Assembly (NCBI RefSeq): GCF_047511655.1
Contig: NC_133401.1
Location: 12,246,001 to 12,310,000, forward strand
Direction: 5' to 3'
DNA length: 64,000 bases
Origin: Castor canadensis
Taxonomy: Eukaryota; Chordata; Mammalia; Rodentia; Castoridae
This document shows positions 46,641-58,029 of the stretch, piece after piece (positions within the stretch are counted from its first letter, which is position 1; each line of letters starts with the position of its first letter). A program made the translations under genes and the position numbers. Below the pieces are notes generated by a model that ran no database searches, was not told the DNA's origin, and was given only the letters and a program-made list of their open reading frames with translations.

Positions 46641-47439
46641 GGGTGGAAGGATCAGAGATGCCATGGCCTGAGGAGCAGGGGCTCTGCAGCCCCTATAAGG
46701 CAGGGCTTGGCATGCAGTGCCAGCTGTTCTGTTAGTAAATCATGGCATGGAGAAGCCTTCCATGAGGTAGGGGTTCAGAGTGCCAAAGTTTTGGCTCTCC
46801 CTTGGTACTTTACCTCACCCAATTGTGTCTCCAGTGTCTCAGCAAAGTCCCTCGTTCATGGAGTTCATGCAGTCTGTGTCTGTGTCCCAGTTGCCATCTT
46901 GGATCCCTCTCATTTTTACATTTACCTACATGTGTGTACATTGTTTGGGCCACCTCCTTCCTTCTCCCACATCCCCACTCTGGGAAGAACCTATTCTGCT
47001 CTCTTGTTCTCCAATTTTGTTGAAGAGGAAACATTGGAGAAAATAAGAAAGACATAGCATTTTTGCTAGTTTGAGATAAAGATAGCCTTACAGAGAGATT
47101 CCTAGCATTGCTTCCATGGACTTGTGTATTCCAGCCCCATTGGTTTATCTGTACCATACCTCCTTGCTACTTCATGTTTACCTTCCCATAGTGGCCTCTG
47201 CCAGTTTAAGATTACTTTATTCACTCCTCTACAGTGCACACATCAACCACATTCAAGTCATAGGTTTCCTTTCCTTTCCCTATTCCTCCAATGTGCATTC
47301 CCTCTTAGTTTTTGACCCATGTCCACTAATATTACTGCATTTATTTTAGGTCTATAAGCACATATGAGGGAGAGCATGCAATTTTTGGCCTTTGGAGCCT
47401 GGCTATCTGCTGAAAATACACTCCAGTTCTATTCATTTA

Positions 47440-49925
47440 CTTGTAAATGACAAAATTTCATTCTTCTTTGTGGATGAGTAAAATTCCATTGTGTATAAAT
47501 ACCACATTTTCTTAATCCATTTGTAGGTAGTGGGGCATCTTGTCTTTTTTCATAGCTTCACTATTGTAAATAGTGCTGCCATAAACATGGTTGTGCAGGT
47601 GCCTTTGGAATAACCAGACTTGCATTCCTTTGGGTATTTTCCTAAGAGTGGTATTGCTAGATGTTATGGAAGATCTATGTTTAGTTTTGTAAGAAGCCTC
47701 TATATTGTTTTCCAAGATAGTTGTACTACCTTACATTACCACGAGCAGTGTATGAGGATTCCTTTTTTCCCTGTATCCTTGCTAACATTTGTTTTTGGTG
47801 GTGTTCTTGATGCACACTCCTGTTAGCTATTCTAACAGGAGTGTGGTTTTGATTTACATTTCTTTTATGGCCAGAGATGGTGAGTATTTTTCATGTGTTT
47901 TTTTGACATTTGGACTTCTTCCTTTGAAAAAATTCTGTTTAGTTCAGTTGCCAATTTCTTTATTGGTTCATTAAATTTTGGGGAGTTTAGATTTTTGAGC
48001 TCCCTGTATATTCTGGTTATCAGTCCTTTGATGTGTAGCTAGCAAATATTTTCTCCCACACTGTGGGTGGTCTCTTCAGTTTACAGACCATTTATTTTGT
48101 TGTGCAGAAGTTTTTAAATTTTATGTAGTCTTATTTGGCCATCCATTCTCTTAGTTGGTGGGCTGCTGGAGTTCTGCTGAAGAAGTCCTTTCTTATACCT
48201 ATTGCTTCCAGGGTGCTCCCTATTCTTTTCATGTACTAGCTGCAAGTTTTCAGGTCTGATATTAAGGTCCTTAATCCACTTTGAGTTTCTACTAGTACAG
48301 GGGGACAGGCATAAATCTAGTTTCAGTTTTCTGCAGGCAGATAACCACTTTTCCCAGCAGCATTTGTTGAACAGTCTGTCTTTTCTCTATCATATGTGTT
48401 TGGTACCTTTGTCAAAAATAAGTTGGGTGCAAGTGCATGGATTCATATCTGGGTCCTCTATTCTGTTCCACTGTTGTGCCAGCAGAATGCTGTTTTTATT
48501 GCTATGACTCTGTAGTATAGTTTGAATTTGGATATTGTGATACCCCCAGTGTTGCTCTTTTTGCTCAGTATTTCTTTTGCTATTAGTGGTCTTTTGTGTT
48601 TCCAAATGATCTTTAGGGTAGATTTTTCAATCTAGAAATGTGTCCATTTCTTCAAGATTTTCAAATTTATTGGAATATAGTTTCTCAAAGTAGTCTCTGA
48701 TAAATCCCTGGATTTCCTTAGTGCTTGTTGTTATCTTTCCTTTTTCATTTCTGATTTTACTAATTTGGGTCTTTTCTGTCCTCATTTTAGTCAGATTTTC
48801 CAGGAGCTTGCCAATCTTGTTTATTTTTTTCAAAGAACCAGCTCTTTGTTTCATTGATTCTTTGTATGATTCTTTTGGCCTCTATTTCATTAATTTTGGT
48901 CTTGTTTTTATTATTTCTCTCTTTCCTCTTTTTTGGGGTTTTGCTTCTTTTTTTCTTGTTTTTCTAAGAGTTTGAGATGTAGCATTTAGTAGTTTATTTG
49001 AGATCTTTCTGTCCTTTCAATATATACACTCATGGCTATAAACTTTCCTCTTAGGACTGTCTTTTGCTGTGTCCCATAGGTTATGGTAGATGGAGTTTCT
49101 ATTTTCATCAACTTTCAGGATCCTTTTTGAAATACTCTCTTATTTCTATGACCCACCAATTGTTAAGCAATGTGTTACTCAGCCTCCAATTATATTTGTA
49201 TTTTCTGCTGTTGTTTTTGTTGTTTAGTTCTAGTTTTAATGCATTGTGATCAGATAGAATGCAGGGGGTTATTTATATTTTCTTTATTTGCTGAAGCTTG
49301 CTTTGTGCCCTAAGATATGATCTATTTTGGAGAAAGTTCCATGGGCTGCTGAGGAGAATGTATATTGTGCTGTTGTTTGATGAAATATTCTGTAGATATT
49401 GGTTAGGTCCACTTGATTTATGGTGTCATTTAGTTCTAGGATTTCTTTGTTGATTTATTTTTGTTTGGATGATCTATCTATTGGTGATAGAGAGGTATTA
49501 AAGTCTCCCACTGCCACTGTGTATGAGTGTATATGTGCTTTTATCTCCTTTAGAGTATGTTTGATGAAATTGGGTGCACTGACATTGAGTGCATATAGGT
49601 TGATATTTGTTATTTCCTTTTGATGTATTGCACCTTTTATTAGTATGAAGTGTCCTTCTTTATCTCATTTGAGCAATGTGGGCTTGAAGTCTACTTTGTG
49701 TGATATAAGTATTCATACTCCTGCCTGTTTTGGGGGGCCATTGGCTTGGTAAATCTTATTCTAGCCTTTCACCCTAAGCCAGTTTTTTTTGCCAATAAGG
49801 TTAGTCTCTTGTAAATGAGATTGTTGGATTTTCCTCTTTAATCCAGTTTTGCAAACAGTGTCTTTTTATGAGGGAGTTGAGTCCATTGACAGTCAATGTT
49901 AATATTGATTGGCATGTGGTGATTT
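47440..49925 (-). pseudogene. L1 ORF2 of L1-H lacking the reverse-transcriptase palm
   Basis: Endonuclease and linker fragments (49623-48627) run directly at about 48633 into the thumb/connection (48605-47512). The junction joins MDTFLD (minus-strand end of 48854-48627) to text corresponding to the FIWKHKR region; a shared ATCT lies at the joint. Comparison with L1-B (6965 to 8180) shows about 1.2 kb missing, including SIDAEKAF and FADD. Confidence 0.82.
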
Positions 49926-49989
49926 CTGCCAGTTATTGTTTTTGTTGTGTAAAGATTTGTTTGTGTGCAGTCAAATCAATGTTACTCTC

Positions 49990-51150
49990 TGATTACTTGT
50001 CTTTTCTTTTTTGTGGTTTGATAATTTCTGTCCTCTAATTGTTTTGTTTGCTTTCATCTTCTGTGTGCAGAATTTCTTGTAAAATCGTCTGTTGTGGTGT
50101 CTCAATGATAATATTTTGTTTTAGTTTTGGCTCATCTTGGAAGATTTTTATTGCTCTATCAGTTTTGAATGATAGCTTTGATGGGTAGAGTATCCTCAGG
50201 CTGAAGTTATTATCATTCAGGGCCCTAAATATCTCATTCTATGCCCTTTTTGGTTTTAAGGTTTCCATTAAGAAATCTGCTGGTATTTTTATGGATTTTC
50301 CTTTGTATGTTTTTTGTTTTTTCTCTCTGACAGCCTTTAATATTCTCTCTCTGTTCTCTGTGCTTGTTGTTTTCATGAAACTATCCTTTGGGGAGATTCT
50401 ATTTTGGTCAAGTCTGTTTGTTGTCATGGAGGCTTCCTGTACCTGAATGGGCAAAACTTTCTCCAGATTTGGGAAATGTTCTGTTATTCTTTTACTGAAT
50501 ATATTACATATCCCTTTGGCCTGCACCTCTTCTCCTTCTTCAATGCCCATGATTCTCAGGTTTGGTCTTTTGATGGAGTCACTGAGTTCTTACATATTCC
50601 TTTCACAGTTCTTGAGTTGTTTGACTAAGACTTCTTCTGTTTTTTTCTTTAATTTCTATTTATCTTTGAGCTTTGCGATTCTGTCTTTCACTTGTTCTAG
50701 TCTGTTGGAGTGGACTTCCACTGTGATTTTTGTTGAATAAAGGGACTTTTTATTTCCAAAATTTGTTTGATTCTTTTTGTGAGGTTTTCCATATCTTTGT
50801 TCATCTCTTTTTATCTTTTGTGTTATCATCTTTAATTCATCTCTCTCTTTTTATAATGTCCTTTGTTTCACTGTGGTGTTTGTGAAGTCCACTCTGAGTT
50901 CCTTTATGTGTTTCTGTGTCTTCTCATGTTCTTTATTTTTGGTGTCTTGAAATTTCTTGAATGCACCTTGTACATTCTGGTTTACCATGTCTAGTATCTT
51001 CTCCATGAATATCTCAGTGATGTCTTCCAATATTTCTTCTTTGGGGGTTTTTATGTAGGTGTCACTGTACTCCATAGTGACACTTATCATTGTTTCATTT
51101 AAGTCAGGAGCTGGTTATCCATTCTCTTCATTTCCAATTGAAACCACTCT
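49990..51150 (-). pseudogene. L1 ORF1 of L1-H
   Basis: The best piece is 50550-50239: MGIEEGEEVQAKGICNIFSKRITEHFPNLEK, then LDQNRISPKDSFMKTTSTENRERILKAVREKK and IPADFLMETLKPKRA, i.e. RRM into the C-terminal domain. The coiled coil (51090-50851) is in another frame. Decayed. Confidence 0.8.
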
Positions 51151-51241
51151 TGAATTTTTTTTTTAGGAGAGTGGTTTCCATCCCTTCATCTACTTCCCAT
51201 TGCTCCACTTGGTGCTGGGCAACTATGTTTTTGGTAAACTA

Positions 51242-51647
51242 GGTGGTTTTTTTTTTTTTTGAGAAGCCAGTTATTTTTATTAAGCATTAAACATTAAAGA
51301 GGTTTGTAAAAATTATAAAACACACCACTCTTCTCACCCAATTTTTTGAAAAAATACTATCTTTCTTGAAAATGTTGATGTTAACATTTAGTGAGTTTAT
51401 TGTTGTTTTTAAATGAATTACTAACTAACATTTAAAACTATTTTTAGTTCTATTATGGTGAGTGTTGATGGATATAAGCCATATAAATGAAAGCAACTTG
51501 AGGTCCTCAACATGCTTGTGGAATATAGGGAGAAAATTTGAACCATTATTTTTATTTATTTATTTATTTACTCTCATTTATTCATATGTGCATAGAATGT
51601 TTGGGTCATTTCTTCTCCCTACCCCCTGCCCCCTAGTTGGTGGTTTT
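51242..51647 (-). mobile_element. Short L1 insertion with a 3' transduction
   Basis: Read on the minus strand, the insertion is: about 70-90 bases of L1 3'UTR end (51638 to about 51571; TATGCACATATGAATAAATG type), an A-rich (AAAT)n stretch (about 51568-51546), about 280 bases of unrelated AT-rich sequence (51545-51263) that contains AATAAA followed by AACTGGCTTCTC, and a poly(A) (poly-T 51247-51260). The direct repeat ggtggtttt flanks it at 51242-51250 and 51639-51647. This is the structure expected when L1 transcription reads through its own weak signal to a downstream AATAAA. The transduced sequence resembles an ancient mammalian interspersed repeat I could not name. Confidence 0.78.
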
Positions 51648-53560
51648 GATTTCTTGATTTATTTCCCTGATTTAATTTTTGCCTTCATTGTTAGCTAGGG
51701 TGATGTTCTCTTTCTGTCCCTGGCCTGGAGGTGCAATTTAGCGTTAACAAATTCACAGGTTCAATGCCAGACCAGTTGTTTACATATTGTATAGGAACCC
51801 CCTTGATGATAATATCTATCAACAGTGGGAGTTGAGAGGGTAATGTTTATTAGGCTAGTTATAAATTTGGGGGAATTGTTAAAGAGGGGGTGAAAAAAGT
51901 GAGGGTGTTTAGGGGAAGAAGTATGGGGGCTGCTGGGTTTTCTGGTTCTTGTGCATGTTTGGGTGTATTTCTGTTGTTGTAGTGGAGGGTACCTGTGTCA
52001 GGTATTGCAGGGGGCTGGGGTTGCATATAGTTGGTACAGTAGGCTACTCAGTGGGTGGTGAATGTGTAGGAGGGAGGGGTAGTGGGGTGACAGATTGGGG
52101 GATGATAAGAGATGGAGGTGAAGATGAGGGAAAGAGTGGATGAAAAGGGACAGAAAAAATGTTTGGGAAGGAGATCAATGGATTGTAGCACAGGAGAAGG
52201 AGGGAAAGTGAAGAGGGTAAGAATAGGGAAAGAGAATAGTGATGGTGAAGTTAATAATACAGGAATAATAAAAAACCCCAATATAGAAAAACACCAGGTT
52301 TAGGAACCACAGAAAGTTCAATATTTTGGTAAAAGTTCTGGAGTCATTCATTCTGTGTCTAATCCTGTTATTGGCATGTAAGTGGAAGCTCCAATGTGGT
52401 CTCACCAGGTGACTGGCTTATGTGTACTCTTTGGTCCTTCTGTCCACAAATTAGTTGGAATTGTGTGGTAAGGTAAGACTGCCATTTCATTCAGAGTGGC
52501 CAGAACTGTTGCTTTCAGCAGGCTGCAGCTGCATTGCCCTTCAGCTGCAGTCCTGTTTGGCCAGCTCCTTCCCCAGCATATTGAGTTCAATTCAGTTCTG
52601 AGTGCCCTCTGTCTTATAGAACAGCTCTGGGATCCCCCAGCTGTCCTGCTTTGGGAGGTTGGTCTGTTGCCCCACCCTGCTGTTAGTCTTGTGCTTTTCA
52701 TGATCTCTGCTGGATATTAGTGGTTCCTTTTGGAGGTTGACTTGTTACTTCACTCCTGCTCTCAACCTTTATCCCTCTCCTGATCTCTGCTGGGTGCTGG
52801 CATCTCCTCAGGGAGGTTGACTTTTCACCCTGCTCCTGCTCTCAGCCCTTGCTGTTTTACCTGCATTAGTTCACTGAGAGTTCAGTTTCTTGCCCCCCAC
52901 CCCCACTCTCCAGGGCAGGTTCAGCATTCCACCCCCACCTCCACTGTCAGTGTTAGATTACAGTTTGCTGTTTATGTTTTTCAATTTTTCTGGGGGGAGA
53001 GTTCAGTCTGCCCAGGGTGTGTGCTGAATTATTCTCCAGGGGCATAGGTAGGTGAGTTGCATGTGGTGTGTGATGCTCACCTGTTTATTCTGCAGTTTCA
53101 TGCAAGCAGCTTTGGAGCCAGATTCTGGGGAGCAATGGCCCTACTTTTTTTCAGTGTGGTGCAGTGCAAGGAGGCTTTCCATGGGCTAGGGGTCTAGGAT
53201 GTTGCAGAGTTTGAGTCTGATTGATGCTCTAGCTTCTTCTTGTTGTGAGAAAAGAAGAAAGAGAGAGAAAAAAGAAGAAAGAAAAAGCAGAAAAGAAAAA
53301 ATATGTCTGGGGGACTTTTATTTCCCAGGGTGGGACACGCCCTGCTGGCTGTGCCCTGTGGGATTATCTTGACCTTTACATGCAATTAAAGGCTGATTTA
53401 AGGGTCATTCTTTGAATTTTATCTGCACCTAATGTAATGGTTGTTTGGCTAGGAGAAATCACAATTACACAAGTGTAGCTCCAATTTCTCAAGGAGGTTT
53501 CTTGGGTCACAGAGATTAGGATTTCTCATTTCCTACCCTAGCTGCCATTTTGGATCTGGT

Positions 53561-53597
53561 CTCTCTCTCTCTCTCTTTCCTTCCTTCCTTCCTTCTA
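53561..53597. repeat. (CT)n/(CCTT)n simple repeat
   Basis: CT dinucleotides followed by TTCC repeats directly at the 5' terminus of L1-H. Confidence 0.9.
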
Positions 53598-53696
53598 TCA
53601 TTCTTGGTGTCTGAAGCCCATTTTCATTGTAAGAGTCTATGAGTGTAGGAATCCTGTATATTTTATGAAAATATCTCAGAATATTCCCAATGTTTT

Positions 53697-53898
53697 ATTT
53701 TATTTTTGTAGAGCTGGGGAGGGAAACCAGTGTCTTGCACATGGGTGGCAAGAGCTCTACCTCTGAGATACATCCTAAGCCTTTAGTTTTTAAAGACAGG
53801 TTCTTAGTATGTAGCCATGGCTGGACTTGAACTCATGATCCTCCTGCTTCTGCCTCTTGAATGCTGAGATTACAGGCATGCACCAACATGCCTGGCTC
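53697..53898 (-). mobile_element. Antisense ID + B1 composite SINE
   Basis: The right half contains GAACTGG-like GAGGGAAACCAGTG, GGCAAGAGCTCTACCTCTGAG. The B1 half contains AGACAGGTTCTTAGTATGTAGCC, ATGGCTGGACTTGAACTCATGATCC and GAATGCTGAGATTACAGGCATGCACC, classic antisense B1 (7SL-derived). B1 presence is diagnostic for rodents. Confidence 0.85.
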
Positions 53899-54354
53899 TA
53901 GCAGTGTTTAAAATTTTTTTCTCACTTGTTGAAAAAGCCAAGTTAGCATTCCACTGTAATATGAAAATGTTATGTCTTGTCCCTGAAGTGAAAAATGACC
54001 TTGAGATTATGAGTAAATGTGGCCACCAGGGGTCAGACCATAGGGAATAGCCAGGAAATTACTGCCATTTCTTCTACCTATGTATTCTGAATAGTTAAAA
54101 ATTAATTATTCATTGCCTAGTCCCACTGCATGCAGATTCAGGGAAATGAGCTACATGCTTTGGACTTTGGGAGCTGACTGGTTTGAGTATAAAATGAACA
54201 CACAAAAATTAATTAGATAATATATACATGCTCATCTCAGTGGTATTGCATTTGAGTGAAGAAATAGGATTTCTGAGACTATTTGAGAGCCCAGAAGGGT
54301 TTATTTAAGAGGTAGGATATAAACAGAGCTTCAAAAGCTGGATGTAGTTAAGAT
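53899..54354. other. Apparently unique DNA, no gene seen
   Basis: No exon-like frame, splice pattern or repeat was recognised. It is the pre-insertion context of the L1 at 54355. Confidence 0.5.
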
Positions 54355-54892
54355 GAGACCATTTCTTTTTTTTTTCATTTTTCTTTTATTATTCATATGT
54401 GCATACAAGGCTTGGTTCATTTCTCCCCCCTGCCCCCACCCCCTCCCTTACCACCCACTCCGCCCCCTCCCTCTCCCCCCAATACCCAGCAGAAACTATT
54501 TTGCCCTTCTTTCTAATTTTGTTGTAGAGAGAGTATAAGCAATAATAGGAAGGAACAAGGGTTTTTGCTGGTTGAGATAAGGATAGCTATACAGTGCATT
54601 GACTCACATTGATTTCCTGTGCATGGGTGTTACCTTCTAGGTTAATTCTTTTTGATCTAACCTTTTCTCTAGTACCTGTTCCCCTTTTCCTATTGGCCTC
54701 AGTTGCTTTAAGTTATCTGCTTTAGTTTCTCTGTGTTAAGGGCAACAAATGCTAGCTAATTTTTTAGGTGTCTTACCTATCCTCACCCCTTCCTTGTGTG
54801 CTCTTGCTTTTATCATGTGCTCATAGTCCAATCCCCTTGTTGTGTTTGCCCTTGATCTAATGTCCACATATGAGGGAGGAGACCATTTCTTT
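54355..54892 (-). mobile_element. 5'-truncated L1 insertion with 14-bp TSD
   Basis: Only the young-type 3' end is present (poly-T 54365-54374, AATAAT complement, C-rich tract 54426-54482, end of ORF2 at about 54890). The direct repeat gagaccatttcttt flanks it at 54355-54368 and 54879-54892, proving target-primed insertion. Very similar to L1-B/C 3' ends, so recent. Confidence 0.95.
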
Positions 54893-55097
54893 AGTGAAGA
54901 AGACACCATTCCTGAGAACGTTGGGGGACATATAAGGAAGGGTAGGCCCAGGTAAATGAGAACATGACATATGGTGAAGAGGCAGACATTGAATTGGGGT
55001 AGCATGGTGAGAAAGTGGCCTGACTGAAGTCGAAGAACATGGCAAGAAGTGGAGTGATCCATCTGGGCAAGTAAGATAGAGTCACATGATGAAGACA

Positions 55098-55345
55098 TGT
55101 GTTTTCTGTTGTTATTCCAAAATACTTGAGGCTGGGTACTTCATAAACTAAAGAGATTTATTCAGCTAACAATCTTGGAGGATGACAGTTCAAGATCAGG
55201 CAGGCCCATCTGTTCAGTAACTGAAGAGGGCTGGACTTGGAGTTGGACAGGACCTGCAAAGGGTTGCCAGGCTCTGCACCACAGACTCCATGACCTCCCC
55301 CCTTAACAGAGTTTTATCACATAGGAAAAGCCTCCAAGTACATTT
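55098..55345 (-). mobile_element. MaLR-type LTR fragment, antisense
   Basis: TGTTGTTATTCCAAAATACTTGAGGCTGGGTACTTCATAAACTAAAGAGATTTATTC is the antisense 3' end of a THE1/MST/MLT-like LTR (polyadenylation region reversed). The rest fades by 55345. Assignment from recall of consensus. Confidence 0.7.
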
Positions 55346-55671
55346 TATTTCATTTTAATTGTTTCTATAAGTCACAAGGGTACTAAGTTGTTTTCCCTGT
55401 TGGGTTTTGGACTTACTTGTGAGCAGTTATTCCTTTTTCTCACCTATTTCTCACTTATGGAATAGAAATATCTATCCTATCTATTTCACCACTGTTATGG
55501 AGGACATAACTTGTCCAGTTTCACAGACTTACAGGTTGAGGGAATTTGTTTCAGGATGAATCTACCTTGAATCTCACATAGATGAGTCTCTATGCTTTAG
55601 AAATCCGAGTTTATGCAGAGATGAATTAAGACTGTTGGGATGAATGGGATGGAGTAAATGCATTTTGAATT

Positions 55672-56408
55672 TTGGGGACCAACAGTAAATTTGTCCCTCA
55701 AAGCTCACGTGTTGGAAACATAGGTTGGAAAGAAAAGTGTTGCATGACTTTCCCCAGGAGATAGAAAACAAACATGTCTCCCAATGGGGATCACACCAAA
55801 AGCCAAAAAAATGACTCATAAAAGTCAAACTTGATAAGTAAAATGAGTTTAATAGTAATTACTCGCAGAGTGGTGGACAACTATGCATTCACCCAAAGTT
55901 ACCCAGCTCTATGTAATCCTACAGTAGAACTGATGTAAAACTGCACTTAGAGTGCCACCTAATGTTAAAGCACCACAGGTGACTACATTCTCCAATAACA
56001 CAGGCACAGACGAAACCAGACTGTGGGAAAGAGGAGCTAAAATGGCAGCTTGCTGCAAGATAGAGTTACTCTGGCTAAGATTTAGAGGATTACTTGCACT
56101 ACACATATTTAGAGGTGTAACCTTTAAAAGGTGATTAGGCCATGAGAGCTCTGCCTCATGAAGGGATAAATGTCTTTATTATGAGAGTGGATTTGCTATA
56201 AAAGTGAGTTTGGCCCCTTCTCTCTGTGTGCAGGCTCCCTTATCCTTCCACCTCTGTCATGGAAGACATGGCAAAAAGGCCCTTGACAGATGCAGACTCC
56301 CTTCATCTTGAACTTTCCAGCCTCAAAAAGTGTAAGAAATAAATCTCTGTTGTTTACAGATTACCTAGGGTCAGGCATTATGTTATAGCAGCAGAAACAT
56401 CATGAATA
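55672..56408 (+). mobile_element. MaLR-type LTR, interrupted by a ~380-bp insert
   Basis: The left part (about 55672-55722) has AATTTGTCCCTCAAAGCTCACGTGTTGGAAAC, the usual LTR start. The LTR resumes at about 56105 with AACCTTTAAAAGGTGATTAGGCCATGAG and CTCTGCCTCATGAAGGGATAAATG, then CAGCCTCAAAAAGTG-TAAGAAATAAATCTCTGTTG and the end near 56408. The intervening 55723-56104 is unrelated and unidentified. No retroviral coding sequence. Confidence 0.65.
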
Positions 56409-56470
56409 GAAACTCAGCATTGGGATCACTGGAGCTCTCTCTCCCTAGTGCAAAGCCACTTGGGTTCACT

Positions 56471-56791
56471 AAATCTGAGAATTTGAGAGAAAAGGTTAGA
56501 TCAAAAAGAATTAACCTAGAAGGTAACACCCACGCACAGGAAATCAATGTGAGTCAATGCACTGTATAGCTATCCTTATCTCAACCAGCAAAAACCCTTG
56601 TTCCTTCCTATTATTGCTTATACTCTCTCTACAACAAAATTAGAAATAAGGGCAAAATAGTTTCTGCTGGGTTTTGGGGGGAGAGAGGGAGGGGACGGAG
56701 TGGGTGGTAAGGGAGGGGGTGGGGGCAGGGGGAAGAAATGAACCAAGCCTTGTATGCACATATGAATAATAAAAAAAAATCTGAGAATTTG
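56471..56791 (+). mobile_element. Very short L1 insertion with 15-bp TSD
   Basis: About 290 bases of young-type L1 3'UTR (G-rich tract 56674-56732, AATAAT and poly(A) at 56770-56779), flanked by aaatctgagaatttg at 56471-56485 and 56777-56791. Severely 5'-truncated. Confidence 0.95.
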
Positions 56792-57024
56792 CTTAAAAGC
56801 ACCACCTCCTCTTTAGAAATGTGCACACTCTTTTGCATATGTTAAGTTCTTTCATGGACCCTCCGTGGATCTTCTAAGCATGTTCCATTATGTATTTGAT
56901 TCGATTTCATAATGGAGGGAGGGCAGGGGTACTTGTGCATCCTGGGGACAGACCAAGGTCTGGGGATGGTGTCACTGTTCCTTCTCCATTCTCCAATAAG
57001 CTCCCAAATCCTTCTGAAATCAGA

Positions 57025-57180
57025 GAGATGTGGATTTGTGTCCCAGATTTAGTTCTTACTGAGTCTCAGTTTTCTCTTCTGTAACATGAGATGGTGACAG
57101 AAAGAATATGTGACTCTTAAGGATTTAAGCAGAATTCCATGGTACATTGGATAGTACTGACAGGTAAGAAGTACACATTA
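57025..57180 (+). mobile_element. MIR-like SINE
   Basis: TTAGTTCTTACTGAGTCTCAGTTTTCTCTTCTGTAACATGAGATGGTGA resembles the MIR core; tail with ...AAGAAGTACACATTAAAT. More diverged than 11595-11762. The next bases (57195-57350; TTTATTGAGTATCTTTTGTGTG...) resemble another old mammalian repeat, perhaps L2. Confidence 0.6.
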
Positions 57181-57436
57181 AATGGCACCTTGATCCACTC
57201 ATATATTTATTCACTAATTCAAGAACAATTTATTGAGTATCTTTTGTGTGTTGAAGAATATTTTAGACCTTGATGATGTGGCATCTTGTACAAAGACCTA
57301 CAAGGTCACTAACCTTATGGACATTGCACTGGGAGAAGCAGATTAAAAATTAGATGAGGTGATGTTGGGGAGACATGAGGGCGACATGGTAGCATTGGAG
57401 GCTTGGACAGGGTTAAGGATATTAACTAATACTGTT

Positions 57437-57660
57437 TCTTTCTTTGTGGTGGAACTGGGGTTTGAACTCAGGTCATCACACTTGCAAAACAGGCACTCTA
57501 ACACTTGAGTCACACCTCCAGTCAATATTTCTCTGGTTATTTTGGAGATGGGGGTCTCATGAACTATTGGCCCAGGCTTGCCTCAAGCTACAATCCTCCT
57601 GATCTCAGCTTCTCAAGTAGCTAGGATTACAGGTGTGAACTACAAGTGTCTAGCTAACTA
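57437..57660 (-). mobile_element. Antisense composite SINE (ID-like plus B1-like)
   Basis: ID half: GTGGTGGAACTGGGGTTTGAACTCAGG, CAGGCACTCTAACACTTGAGTCA. B1-like half: GGGGGTCTCATGAACTATTGG, CCCAGGCTTGCCTCAAGCTAC and AAGTAGCTAGGATTACAGGTGTGAAC. Reverse orientation of 29755-29998. Confidence 0.85.
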
Positions 57661-57762
57661 ATTAGTAGGATTTCTCTGACTTGGAGGTAGTGAAATCATT
57701 TAAAAAGATGTAGGAATCGATTCAGTGAGAGGCTTTGCAGAGGTCGATGAATGACATTTTGT

Positions 57763-57873
57763 GATTTATGTTTGAGGCAGGGTCTCTCTTTGTAATCCAG
57801 ATTTGTCTTGAACTCAAAATGCTCCTGCCTTCCAGGTGTTGGAATAAAAGACATGTGTCACTATGCCTGGATC
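57763..57873 (-). mobile_element. Antisense B1 SINE
   Basis: GAGGCAGGGTCTCTCTTTGTAATCC, TTGTCTTGAACTCAAAATGCTCC and AAAGACATGTGTCACTATGCCTGG: antisense B1 blocks in the expected order. Confidence 0.8.
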
Positions 57874-58029
57874 ATTTTATGGTTTTTAGTCAAGATATTC
57901 TTGATGCTTAATGAATTTTCACAAACTGAAAAGACAGGCAAATCATGTAAATATAGGGCTGATAACTCTTGCCCCTTTCCTGTCACTATCCTCCCATTTT
58001 CTTGACAACATAGGTTGGTTCTAACTGTG

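Larger units (their letters stand above)
41905..46908 (-). mobile_element. LINE-1 copy L1-G with 57-bp promoter monomers, minus strand
   Basis: In minus-strand order: 5' end with GCCATCTTGG complement (46893-46902), 5'UTR with a tandem array (46231-46640), ORF1 (about 45850-44545), ORF2 (about 44490-41905). The 3' part is missing: sequence stops at the AKAILS region of the ORF2 thumb. A SINE interrupts ORF1 at 45311-45411. Intermediate age. Confidence 0.85.
46909..53560 (-). mobile_element. Old LINE-1 copy L1-H, minus strand, RT core deleted
   Basis: In minus-strand order: 5' end (GCCATTTTGG complement 53544-53553), type-A 5'UTR (to about 51650), ORF1 (about 51150-49990), ORF2 (49925 to about 47440), 3'UTR to 46909. 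Two structural events: an internal ~1.2-kb deletion at about 48633, and an inserted short L1 with 3' transduction at 51242-51647. Its 5'UTR matches L1-A (for example CCTTCAGCTGCAG at 52538 and 3854). Confidence 0.85.

Noticed and set aside
54736..55098. 120-codon minus-strand frame joining L1 and flank
   Set aside because: It fuses unique DNA to the antisense L1 3' end across a target-site duplication; a chance frame.
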